Notes under the pieces: model-generated
What the model was told of the DNA's origin: nothing
Seen by the model: only the letters and a program-made list of their open reading frames with translations
Database searches by the model: none
Part shown: positions 24,840 through 36,838 of the stretch, one piece after another
How the letters are laid out: each line of letters starts with the position of its first letter
Position numbering within the stretch: the first letter of the stretch is position 1
Made by a program: the position numbers and the translations under genes
Origin: Dicaeum eximium
Lineage: Eukaryota; Chordata; Aves; Passeriformes; Dicaeidae
Assembly: GCA_013396995.1 (NCBI GenBank)
Contig: VWZP01001727.1
Span: 109,665-173,664 of the forward strand
DNA: 64,000 bases
Direction: 5' to 3'

Positions 24840-27800
24840 GTCAAGAGAAGCAGAAAGTAATTTCACTCTATTCTCAATTTAACTATTTTAAGCAAACACA
24901 GTGTTTTTGACAGCAAACTTATCAACAGAAATATTAGTCACTGGAAGTTTCTACCTGTTCAATGTTTCTACTTAAGCACTAACAGTACAAAAGTATGCCC
25001 AAACTTTCAGATACACAAGTTGCATTTTGGTTTTGGGTTTTTTTTACATTTGCATATTATACGTTTTTGTGGCCTAAAATTGCATGTATTTTATCTACAC
25101 AGAAAGGGCAGTGAAGATCACTAACCAGAGCAACCACCAGCCCTGTAGCCTCCACTCCTGTCCCAAGAACCTCCAAAGTTAAAACTTGTTTCATTATTCC
25201 AAGATTGACTGCTGCCAACAGGATTTTAAAATGCAACAATGAAATCAGATAAGCAGAGAAGAGAGGTTTTTGGGTCAGCCCAGAGAAGCAGTAGCCTCAC
25301 TGCAGCTCTGTTTGTACATTTTGCAGAGACAGCAGCTCTCAATTCAAACTGATATTTTCCCAGAAGCCACAAACTGCATCTCCAATTTGACAGTGAAGTG
25401 GTTTATACTCCAAGACTGGCAAAAGTTACAAACTAAAAAAATATAATTTATATTAAGTTGAACTGGAAAGGGCAAAAAAGCCAAATGGCTTAATTTCAAA
25501 TATTTAAACAATTATTTTATTACCTATAAAAAACCTGCTGTCACTTATTTTAGTTTTACTTAAGAAAATATCTAAAAATAAAATTAAGACTTTTAGGACA
25601 GCATAATCTGATGTTACTACAGCAACCTAATGGTCAACAAAAGCAATACAATGATATAATACATTTATGTCCACCTTTATTTCACATGCATTACAGAATG
25701 AGTGAACATGCCTTAGATTTTTGAAATTGTATCTGTATTGCAGATGGTAAGAAACTTGAACTTCAGGAGGAAAAAACAGAGGAAAAAGTCCACCATAATA
25801 ATAAAATAATAACTTTTTTTTAAAATTAAGTACAATATTCTCACTTTGGGATGTAAATGGTGAGTATATTGAAACACTCATCTTCGAAGATTTAGAAGCA
25901 GAAGGTTCAATGGTTTCAAACTTTTTCCCCTCTACCTCTTTGTCTTCAGTTTATTCTCCCAGAACTGAAGACAATAAAACTTCCTCTGACTAGTACCCAC
26001 AGAGCTACATGTATAAAAACAGAATGCAGGACAAATAAGAGCAGATTTTCTGACTGAATCTTGCCTCTATCATGTAGAGTTCAAGTGCTTACTTCAAACC
26101 AGCTTTAATTCTGTCCTAGGGACTCCACAATTCTTGGAACATATTTGATGTGCTCCTAGGGCTTATCTTCCTGCTCAGTTGAACCCAAAAGGAATCCAGC
26201 TTGCATGCTCTGGACAGCTATGCAACACAAATGACAGGGGGTGATTCAGCTCATAAATGCATTTTTAATCCAAACTAAAATTTTTATGTACACACACTGC
26301 AGTGCATTGCATCAAACTAATTTATTCCAGTCGTTTTCTGATGACCTGTTCTGGTTTAGCAGCATATAAGTCCTGCATACTTTTTAATGTTACTCTATCA
26401 AAACTTCGAATTTCAATTACAATCTTGAATATTCAGTATTCTTGATTCCCCACATACTTCTCCATTTGCCTCCATTGACCAAGAAGACACGAAACACAAA
26501 CCAAACTTTATATCCTTTTCACATAGTGTAAAGTACCAGAGACAATGGGTGTTAAGCTCAATTTTCTAAAACCTTACCATTTGAAGGAATAAAACGATTT
26601 CGTATCTACCAGTTTAAACCCATTGAGAAGCACTGTATAGTGTCCAGTTCCAGATTCTAACCCCAAAATCCAGGTTAAGTTCAATTCTCTTTAGAAAAAT
26701 AGCAAAATCACTGAGCATTAACCACACCTACTTCATCCTTTTGACTAAAATATAGCAATTCTCCTGATGCTACGTTTCATTCATCTGCAGCAACAACACT
26801 AGTATCTCTGAGTTTCAAAGACACTGACATAATCTCTTGGACAAGAGAAAACCATGTTTTGTTTTGTTTCCTTATATTAAAATTATATTAGGTATGATTA
26901 CAGAAGATTATATTAGGTAAGTAATGTTTCAGCTTTTGACAGGTGTTCATTTTAGTACAGATTATGGAATTAAACAAACCTTGCAAACACCCCTTGAAAG
27001 AAATGCATTAGAAGACTAACTTTTCACCTAAGGAGGCTGTGGAGGGAACTTATTTTTACAAAAGGTACTTGCATGGAAAGTGCATGACCTGGCTTTCAGC
27101 AAATGCAGAACCATGATGCCCATGAAGGAGAATGGTACAATGGTTTTAGAGGAGAGAGGCAGACAAAAAATTAATCACTAAGCCTCTGTGGTTGGTCTCA
27201 CAGATGCTCAAGTTTTCCAAGCCTGATTTTATATATGCTTATCGAGATGCTGTTTAAGTATAGTAACTACCAAGTCCAGAATAATTTTATGTTTTACCTC
27301 AGCAATTAATAGCAGCATATTTTAATCCAATTCAAGGACCTGGTGTTAATACAGTATTTTACGTGTGTTCAGTTATAAGCATGGTCTCATATCTGTAGAT
27401 TGTTATTTTCTCATATATCTAGGCTGTTTTCAACTGTATCCTGTTCAACATGAAAATTTACTGGTTTTTACCAGATTTTCTTTTCATTTACAAGAAAAAT
27501 GATTCATATTGCTGAACCTAAACACGTTGTTGTATTGTGCTTATTGACTTAAAACAAGCACAATTAGCTTCTGATTACAATTTTCCTTGACAGAGTCCAA
27601 AGTTAGTGAGCCAGGCAGCTTCAACTACATTGTGGGGTTTTCTTCCAAGTATCTTCTTGTAGCTGTACAACAAAGTCTGATCAAGACCCAGAACTTCGTG
27701 GATTATGTATGAGCACACACTTTATCACCCAAACTGCATAGTCATTGATTACTGTTCTGTCAGCTGATACGGGGTTTGAGCTAATGGGAGGCTGGCTGGG

Positions 27801-29036
27801 GAGAAGGTTTAGTGTGACTACTTTGTGATGCAGGAAAAACAGTACAATATAAAGGTTGGTTCTTCACTGTTAGCATTTGCCTTGCTTACCCAAAATTACT
27901 GTCTTAAAGATTCCATTAGACAGTAACTACATCTGAAGAGAACTTCACTCTTGTAGCATTTCAATGGAGTCTTTAGATAAATAAATATTACCAAACACTT
28001 GAAACTAACATTTTTTGGCAAGATATTGCTTATGTACCTAGTGTGATTTCAAGTTACTCTATTGACCCAATAACTTTGAAAAGGTTAATAACACAGTTTT
28101 TTTCAACATACTCCATAAGAGCTAAAAATATGTTGGTTTTCATTTCCTATTAACATGCAGTGGTTTTCCTGCAATTCTGCTTCTACTTGAAATTTAGAAG
28201 TAAAAGCAATATCCACTCACCCCCAATATGATAACATTATGAACTCTTGATAAAAACAAGTTGGCACTTAATTAAAGAGGATAAAGGAGCAGGAAAGTTA
28301 TCAAGTTTTATACCGTCAAAAACCTTTAGCATTTACCTTCTCCTCCTCTTACTGTTTCCACATCAATTTTTCACATCGTAAAAATAAGAAAAGTAACAGT
28401 ATAGCAACAAGACATGATAAGGTGCAGTGAAAGGTTTCAGGCCCTTACTTTCTTCGAGGCAGGATTTCCAGATGAGTTGGATCAATTTCCAAACAAGATT
28501 ACACCGTAAAGCTGCTACTGATACCAGGACATCGCATGAAATACTGTGCTCTCCTGATCCGCTTAAAACTGAAAGCCAAATCCAATAGCTGTAAAACTTG
28601 TCAGACCAATCTGCAGAGAGCAACACTGGAGTACTGACTGCTTCCACATTTTATAAGAAGCCCAGTAATAAAAGCAGTGCTGGAGCTATTCGTTTGATAT
28701 CTTACTTAGCTCAGTAAGCAACGTTAAAGAGAAACACAAAAAAATTCAAGCTACTCGCACTTAAGCCGTTACCTTTTCTATTTAATGGTATTCACACCCC
28801 AAACTCCACTCAGCTTTCTGCTCTTAGAACACCAAAGCAACCGGCAGATAAAGCACGCTTCTCATAAAGGCAGGGCTCCCAGGGTAGGTGCCCGCTGCGA
28901 TACCATTTACCCAATCTCCTCAAACCGCGCAAGCACTCTGGAGTCGCAAAGCCCCCGAGAGGGAACCCGCCCGGACTCGGTGGGCGCGGAGGGCCCCCAG
29001 GCTGCCCCCGAGGGACGCTGCCCCGAGCCGGGCATT
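24840..29036 (-). other. TLCD4 intron 1 (inferred)
   Basis: About 4.2 kb of AT-rich sequence between the inferred first exon and exon 2. I see no coding exon, RNA gene or recognisable mobile element in it. The small open frames, such as 25627-25881 and 28363-28647, show no family resemblance. Confidence 0.5.
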
Positions 29037-29038
29037 AC

Positions 29039-29046
29039 CTCGGCGT
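29039..29046 (-). other. TLCD4: Probable 3' end of the non-coding first exon of TLCD4
   Basis: Reading minus out of the assembly gap, the sequence ACGCCGAG is followed by GTAATG at 29038-29033, a good splice donor inside the CpG island. The first TLCD4 coding exon has a splice acceptor 11 bases before its ATG, so an upstream non-coding exon is required, and this is the best site in the window. Most of the exon would lie in the 91-base gap and the GC-rich DNA beyond it. Confidence 0.5.
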
Positions 29047-29137
29047 NNNNNNNNNNNNNNNNNNNNNNNNNNNNNNNNNNNNNNNNNNNNNNNNNNNNNN
29101 NNNNNNNNNNNNNNNNNNNNNNNNNNNNNNNNNNNNN
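29047..29137. other. Assembly gap of 91 N
   Basis: A run of 91 N lies in the core of the CpG island, probably extreme-GC sequence that was not read. It hides most of the inferred TLCD4 first exon and perhaps its start site. Confidence 0.98.
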
Positions 29138-31715
29138 GCCTTCCCCGCGGCGTCGGGGACGGGACAGCCCTTCCCGGGCGCAGGATGCTCCGGCGGGGAT
29201 CGGGTTACGGCAGCCGTAGCCTTAAAGGGACCGAACCGCCGCCACCTGCGCCGGGCTCCGCTCGCCGCCTCCGAGGGGGCGCGGCTTCCCCGGACCCTCC
29301 CCCCGCGCCCGCCCCGCGCTGCAGGCCGCCGCCCCCTCTCCGCAGCCGCCCCCGCGAAGGGCCGCGCAGAGCGGGGCGCGGTAGCGCACGGGAAGGGCCC
29401 GGCACCGTCCCGCAGCTCCTCAGCGCGGCCCGAGCGCAGCCGCGGTGACAGAGCGCACGGGCAGGGGCCCCGCCGGCCACCGCGGCTGCCACCGCCGCCC
29501 TGCGAGCTGCCACCGTGGGCGCACCGGGCGCCGAACGCTGCTGAATGTTCATGGTGTTTGTGCTGAGGCAGGAGAATGGACAGTCAGATACAGCACCTCA
29601 CCTTCCAACATTTTAGTCACCGTGTCTTTCATTTAGGCAGCCCGGTTGTCTGAAATACGTCACGGGAAAAATGCTGATGTGACCGCTGGTGCCCTGGGAA
29701 TCCATTTGTGCAGTCCTCGGGAGCACTGTACAGCACAGAGCCATGGGGAACACACCCATCATAGAGAGAACAGGTATTGCCAATACTTGCCATTTACTAA
29801 ATTCAATGCTGTGATTTATGACAAATTTTTTTTTTTTATTTTACATTTTGAGCTGTTGTGTTGGAAAACACAAGCAAGCTTATGCTGACAAAATTTAAAT
29901 ATGATAGTCTTTCACCAACTAGAAAATGTAATGGTCATGACTGTTCATCTTGGCATTCTTCTGCTATCCTCCACATCCTAAACCACCTCAGCTTTACATT
30001 TCCATTAATGATTTCTGATCAATAAATTAAAAATTCTCCTCTAACAAAATAATGATGAAGGTATTAATATATATCTCACCCTATAGTTTAAGCTGCAGCT
30101 GACAAGTCATCTACCCCACTATGTACAGTGATTTCTCTTGCAAGACAGCTCCCACAGCAGGAATGCTCTGGCTTAAGCCTGAACAGAAACTGATGTTGGC
30201 TTGCCTTAATGCACCAATCTGCAAAAGCAGAAACCCAGGTGCTGATTAATGAGGCGTTGAGCCATTCCTGCTGCAGAATTGGGAACCTGTGGGAGGTGGG
30301 CAGGGCACACTGCCAGCATCCCTAACTGTTTCCAGCCAACCTGGCGTAATCCATTGCTGGGCATGAACCAACTACCAGGTGTTTGTGTAAACATCAGAAC
30401 TACTGAAGTTTGAGTTCCTGTGGACTTGTGTCTTATGACTGACCAGCATTTGAATTGATTTTTGTCAACAAAATTTTACAAGACGTCCTCAGACAAGTGA
30501 AAGGGATCCCGTTCCTGCTTCCAATCTCCTTCCATTTCAAAAACAGATGGACAGATAAAGACAGCAATACCATATCAACACAATCACTTAATTTCTTAGT
30601 GAAATTAAGGTAAAACCTCATGTTTTAGTCTGACGTCATATCATTCTGGATACAAATTAATATTTCAACCTATTTTATACTACATCTGCAACTTTTAGTG
30701 AATCAGAACAGCCACTAAATCCTAAGAACTCCATGGTAGGATCATAGACCACTTTCAAGATGACATGAGCCATAAAAATTCCAAGAGAACTTTTTCTTCA
30801 TTAATTCACCTTCCAAAGAACAGCCTTCACTTTTTGCTTAGTACAGGATCAGTGACTTCGAAGTTTCTTTACACATACTCCTTGCTCTTTTAAGTTGTAA
30901 CAGCTGTGACACCAGTACTGCATGTGGACAAGCAGTGGACTTCTGAGGTGACGGAGGACCTGCAGGGCAGTAAAGGCATGAATGGTCGTCCTCAGGCCTG
31001 CAGGTACTGGCAAGGACTTTTTCATCTCATGGTTAAGAAACAAAGGCCAAAGGCTCTAAACAACAAGCTCTGGCAGATTTAGCTGCTGTGTTTAAAGATG
31101 TGATTTCTCTCAACTGCCTTAGGTCATGATCATTCCAGGAGAGTACAACAATGAAAGTAGGTATTCTTTTAACATGCCAGCCTGTGACCTGGAGTCTCCA
31201 CCGTAAGAGTGTGGTAGTACCTAACAGCAGAGTAAAATAGACACTTGAGAGTGGTAATGTCTTAAATTGAACAGGTAACTTTGCCAAAGACCACTTATCA
31301 GAGCTCTAAGCCTCAAAACAACCCATCACCATTATGCACTTACAGATTAGGAAGCATCTGGAAGACAAACCAGACTCTCCCCAAGGCTCTGTATCAGGCC
31401 AGTGTAGCACACAGCCTACCAAAGAATTCCTTTGGCCCCGTGTGCTGCGTGGGTGAAAGAAACAAGTTTGTCCTGCCTTGCTGCTCTCTCCTTGGCCTGA
31501 GATCAGCACGTTGTTGAGCACGCAGCAGATCGTGACCAGAGGCAATGGCCTCCTTCAACAGCCCCATAACACGTGCTGGGTTAAGAGCTGCTGACTGTAA
31601 AGGTGAGAATGGTGATGCACTGAGGATTCCTGACTGGCAACTGCTCTCCACATGAGCATACAGCAGGGTACCTCTCATACTTCTGATAAAATTTGCAGAT
31701 AAAAAAGAACTAGCT

Positions 31716-31742
31716 ATGAAGCATGAAGCATGAAGCATGAAG
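31716..31742 (+). repeat. Short tandem repeat (ATGAAGC), about 3.9 copies
   Basis: Four consecutive 7-base units ATGAAGC occur, the last lacking one base. Confidence 0.9.
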
Positions 31743-34435
31743 GCATTGCAGTAGAAGGGAGACCTGTAGACATGGTTAGATATGGCCACCATATCCAGGT
31801 TGCCTTAGATTGGTTATCTGTCCTCTTTTCCAACCAGAATTGTTTTCCAGGGAGATTTTGAGAACTGTGTATGTCTAGGATTCTTGGTATCTAATAATCT
31901 CATCATGTTATTGCATACCTGCAGCAGTCTCAACGTTGACCAGCAATCCCAGAGACCTCAGAGCAAACACCATAGGCCCATATTCTGCAGGCAGTGTAAT
32001 GCCAACAAAACTAAGGGAGTGCTCTACCAGTCCTATAAAGTGTTGCATGAACAGACCACACATTTACTTTGAGCATTTCCAGCAAGTCCTGAAAGTATAA
32101 GGCTCACTGTACTTGCATGATGCAAGTGGTGCACCTTTTTCTGCATCAGAAATAGAGTAGCCAAAGGGTGGGATAAAGAGCCACCAGAGCAATATCACAG
32201 CCAACTGGCTGCTGTACAGTGGCCACAATCTGGCTTTCACAACTAATACACCTCTTTCTCCCTCCCTTGTGATGTGCAGCCACCACCTTCCAGCTGCTTC
32301 AAACCAAAGTTGCCCCTGCTAAATGGAAACTGCCAAGAACTTTCCTCACTAGAAGCTGCAGCTTCTGGAATCAAGCTTCAGAACAGAAGGGAAGTCCCAG
32401 CAACGGGCTTGCTAAAGTGAGCTGCAGAACAGAGATTTAGCAACACAAGGCAAAAAAATAACAGTATATTCTATAAAAACACATATGCATAGCAAGGCAG
32501 GGAGGAGGGGGAAGTATCACAGTAGCATTTGCAGGTAGCAGCATAACTCAGTTGGCTTCTGCTGAATCATCTTGTTTGTACTACATGAGAGAAAAATAGG
32601 GCTGTGCTTTTCATCTATCCTTTAATTACAATAAAACTTCTTGATTATATTGATAATTTTCAACTTCATGTCAATTAGACCTATTAATTCCATAAATGAA
32701 GAACAAATCTGGATAAAATTTATGGGATTTATTACAACAGGGTAGTAATTGGAAGGCAGCCCAAGATAAGTAAGTTAAAGTCTGCAGTAATCCATCCTCA
32801 GCTGAGTTGTACACACCTGTTCTGTACCCTTCTCCTTCTGGAATTACTTTGAGAGTGGCACTTCAAGTATGGTAAAAATTTGTTGTCAGATGACTGCTCC
32901 CACTAAAATCTACAAGAGGGATGTGACCATGAAAGAAAAATACACAGTAACCTTTCCAAAGTATGCCTGTAATTTCAGAATCATGCTTTCCCAGAGCTGA
33001 GCCTCCTTCTGCCAGAATAAAGCCTTTATCATGGCTGTACTGAACAGTGAGACATAGGTGAGAAAGAAAAATACTTTTAGAGCATTTAAAGATTATTTCA
33101 GTTGTGGTTTTAAATTTACACAGGATGTACCTAACCCTTCTGTCTGAATTTACCCACTGTAGTAAGAATAGATCTTAATGAATGTTTAAAGCCTCAGCAG
33201 TTTATGAAAGAAATTATATAACATGGTGTAGAATCAGTGGATTGAATTCAGTGACCTAAAAAACATTTACATTTATTTATGTCTTAGGAAGTTCCTAGGT
33301 CTACCTGCCAGCAGCAGGATATATTCCCCAGAAAATCAATTATACATGTAAGCAAAAATATCATGGAGATTAAAGAACACATGAAAGAGCAAGCCCAACT
33401 CTTCTTTCACAACACTGTGAATCAAGAGTAACTTCACAGAAGCAAATCAGTTACAGTGGTGTGAGTGAGAAAAGAACCAGCTCCATTGTCTGAAAATTAC
33501 TTGGGCCACCTATGGAGTCCAATCACAGGAACTGCAGGCAGCTAATATTGCAGCATTTAATTCAGAAAGCCCAAGCCTGAAAAGAGGAGACTGAAAAGAA
33601 AGGATCTGAATTTGGTTTCGGTTAAAAAAACCCCCTGAAAAATAGCAGGAAAATGGTGAATGGAAAAGAAAAAAAAAAATACTGTTTCTAAAAACTCCTC
33701 CCTCTCCAAAAAAAATTTGCATAGACCAAAGAACAAATCTGTATGCTTTGGGCTTTTTTTTTAACACCCTGCAGGTACCCAGTTAACAGTGGCTGAGCTG
33801 TATGCTTCCCTGAAGGGAAAGTGTTATCTTGGCTTTCCAAACAGCAGACACATTTTGTGAGTTGATGCATACTGAGCTACACCTACTCAGATGAGTGCTG
33901 CAGAACGAGTGTCACACCTTTCCAGCATAGGTCACTCTAACATATCCTACCACATTTTTAGGTAGTAATGTACCTTCACTTTCCCTGCTTTAGTTTACTC
34001 CCTCTAAACACAAACTCCATTTTTCATCTGAGGTCAGTGAGTTTAACATTCCCAGCTCCTGTCACCTCCCACTGAGAGAGCATTTCTGCCAGTAGTACTT
34101 ACTGTCCATAAGAGAACAAAGGCTTGTTTCTGGAAAGCTGTCTGTTCACAAACCTCTTCCTCTCCCTTCTTCATTCTTCTTCCAGTTTTTCTGTCTTCTC
34201 CATTTATGTCTCTCATCACGCGCTGTCTCTTTCATCTATTTACACCTCACCTGCAGCATTACCCTCTCCACTGGTATTATTGTCCTGATTATAACTGTCC
34301 AGAAGCTGCTGAGGACCTGTAAAACAGCACATTGTGAGCTTATCATGCTGCACTAGAAATCCCTACACTGATGCACGTCAGCATTATGACAAGACATCAA
34401 ACCACATGAAGACAGATGTGCTGAGTATTATCCAC

Positions 34436-34640
34436 AGAATTCACAAGAACATCATCTCTCTCTTTCTTTTCCCGGTCATTCTGTCTCCCCTTTTTCTCCC
34501 CTCTTCCACTTTATTTTCTGTTTTACTATCACCTTTTCTTTTTCTATCACTTTATTTTCTCCCTCCCCACAGTTATCCTCCCCTGGCTTCCTTCACTGTC
34601 CACCTCACATTCCTCCATGTATTTTCTTCCCTCTGATGTG
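34436..34640 (+). repeat. Pyrimidine-rich low-complexity tract
   Basis: About 200 bases are dominated by C and T on the plus strand (TCTCTCTTTC, CTCCCCTCTTCC and TTTTCTCCCTCCCC blocks). A weaker CT-rich zone precedes it at 34140-34240. The open frame here (34334-34636, Leu/Ser/Pro/Phe-rich) reflects that composition. Confidence 0.75.
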
Positions 34641-36103
34641 CCTGCACAAAGGAGTATAATGGAGGCAGTACTGCAGCTTTGATAAATGTGTCCTTGGCTC
34701 TTTAGTAAACAAAGCCATAACTGGGTGCATCTTTGGGATCTGCAAACCAGAAAGGTCTATAGAAAGTGTTTCATTCCCAAAGGCTTAAGCCAGAGAGCTC
34801 TGGGATTTAGAAAACGTCTTGGTTCCCTAATCTCCGACATGAAGTACACCACAAACAGCAGGAGGAATTTTGAAATAATACCAGATTCTTTTCTTCACAT
34901 GCACATATTTCCCTTTGCTTTGTGAGTCGAGGCTCTTAGCAACAAGAGCACTGTAGAACAGGGTAGTGACTAGAATTTGATGATGTCAGAACAGCAGAAA
35001 ATGGAAAAATATGTACTTTGTAATGGCATACAATCAGAAAGAATAAAATTGGTGCCAAGCGGTGCTAAAACCAAACAAAACATTTCCCAATAATTCAACA
35101 TACAGAGGGTCAGAAAGCAATCTGGGTTTTAATGTTCTGACTGGTAATTAAAATCAGCATAATTCAAGTGCAGAACAAAACAGTGCTTGTTGATACAAGG
35201 TATTTTGCTTTATGTGATAGCATCAGACTTTCAGGTAAAAAGGCAGAGCATGTGCTTTGGACGGCATCACTCATCTGTATGCTAAAGATAGCTTCTAAGC
35301 CTGGCTTAGCTCAGTCTGAGCTTTGGGACTCGCCATAGCAGCCACACAGTGTGTCACTGTGCGTCCTTCAGCACACACCACAGCATGCAAAGAATGGTTT
35401 GTAAGGATATTTTAATGGTAGATGTGTTAGCCAGAACAGGTCAAGTAGCTTCTTCAGACAATATAATTCCCTCTGAATGCTTTGGGGATAGATATTAAAG
35501 TTATGTCATACATTGTTTCAAAAGTAAGTATCATTTATGTCTTAATTTTGTTAGTTTAGGAGGTCTAGAATGTGTTATTCATTTTTCCTTTATTACTAAT
35601 AATGAATTCTAGCAAAGCCCCTGCTTTTAGCACTGCTACTTGTTAATATTGTGATTATTTTCTAATTTTGCATTGGCACTATTAGATTCTTATCTAGGGT
35701 TTAATTGTTAGTCTGCATTGAATCAGGAGCTCTAGTGATTCCCCTCCCAAGGCCTTGTTCTGTATATTAATTCATACAGACATGTTCCTTTGTACAATTC
35801 CAGTCCTAGGAAGGATATCATGCTCTATACTGTTCTTTCAAATCTAAGATTTAAGACAGCAGTCCTGGTAAAAACATACAAAAAGACAACTACATTAAAT
35901 ACAGCAGTGCTAAAGTACAGAAGGAAAGCTTGCCTTTCAAATCAAGTGAGGCATTTTGTTTAGACTTCTACTTCCAGTGACACTATTCAACATCGTATCT
36001 TGCTGATTAGACAAATGCTAGAAAAATATAGACTACAAAACCCAAGAATACCTAAAAATAAAGAAAATACAAAATTAATCCTAATTCTGTATGTGAGATA
36101 TAT

Positions 36104-36105
36104 AG

Positions 36106-36190
<85 letters not shown>
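36104..36190 (+). repeat. GATA tetranucleotide microsatellite
   Basis: About 20 near-perfect copies of GATA (or TAGA) run in a row, preceded by an imperfect GATATATAGA lead-in. It is a likely length-polymorphic marker. Confidence 0.97.
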
Positions 36191-36799
36191 TTAAAAATGC
36201 TAAGGTGGAAGAGTTTCACCATGAAAATGTATCATGCAAACAGTATACGTGGATTTGAAAAGTCACTTTGTGAATCCCACCAAATATATTGTCTAACTGA
36301 ATAAATGGTAGAAAAATTGCATTGTGATATACACAAATTAGAACAACTTGTTTGTGGTTTTTTTCAGTGCTGCCCATTTCCTTTTATTTTGTTGTAAACA
36401 TAGACATTTTTCTGTAAAACTATACTGGGACTGCTCGAAGAGCCAAGATTTCAGCATCTGTTCACCTGATTTGCTGAATAAGGGACATTACACATCTGGA
36501 GTGCCTCTGGCGATGTCCTCTTTTTCTGTTTGGAAATTATGCTCCAGTGGAAGCAGGAATCTCAGCACTGAAAGTGGAAACTTTAGAATTAAATGTATGT
36601 TGGACAACTGTAGCTGCACAGACACAGACCAAAACATTCCAGTCCAATGCCACGTTCTGCAGTGCCAGGTCAGGTGAGTTCTGGCCACACTGTGCTCCAC
36701 ACATATGCACTCTTCACTTGACTTGGAACAAACTTGTTTTTTCTCTTGTGTGTACAGTACTCTTGAAAGGTGACTGCAGGTACAAACAATTAATCAATT

Positions 36800-36838
36800 A
36801 AATAATAGTAATGATAATAATGATAATAATAATAATCA
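36800..36838 (+). repeat. Imperfect AAT/GATAAT microsatellite
   Basis: AATAAT units with interspersed GAT and AGT variants cover about 39 bases. Confidence 0.85.

Larger units (their letters stand above)
28860..29570. promoter_or_regulatory. TLCD4: CpG island, probable TLCD4 promoter
   Basis: The sequence changes sharply from AT-rich to very GC-rich with many CpGs on both sides of the gap. A minus-strand splice donor at 29038 fits TLCD4 exon 1. GC-box-like CCGCCCC stretches are present near 29305-29335. The open frames of 115-186 codons over this island arise from GC richness and the N run. Confidence 0.75.

Noticed and set aside
28888..29552. Open frames of 115-186 codons in the CpG island
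   Set aside because: They exist on both strands, run through the N gap or are Ala/Arg/Pro-rich, as expected from GC-rich DNA with few stop codons. No known family is seen.
36104..36190. CRISPR-like array
   Set aside because: The repeats are contiguous 4-base units with no spacers, in a vertebrate genome. It is a microsatellite.
36348..36677. 109-codon plus-strand frame
   Set aside because: Cys/Ser-rich with no known family, overlapped by other frames, and no promoter or splice evidence.
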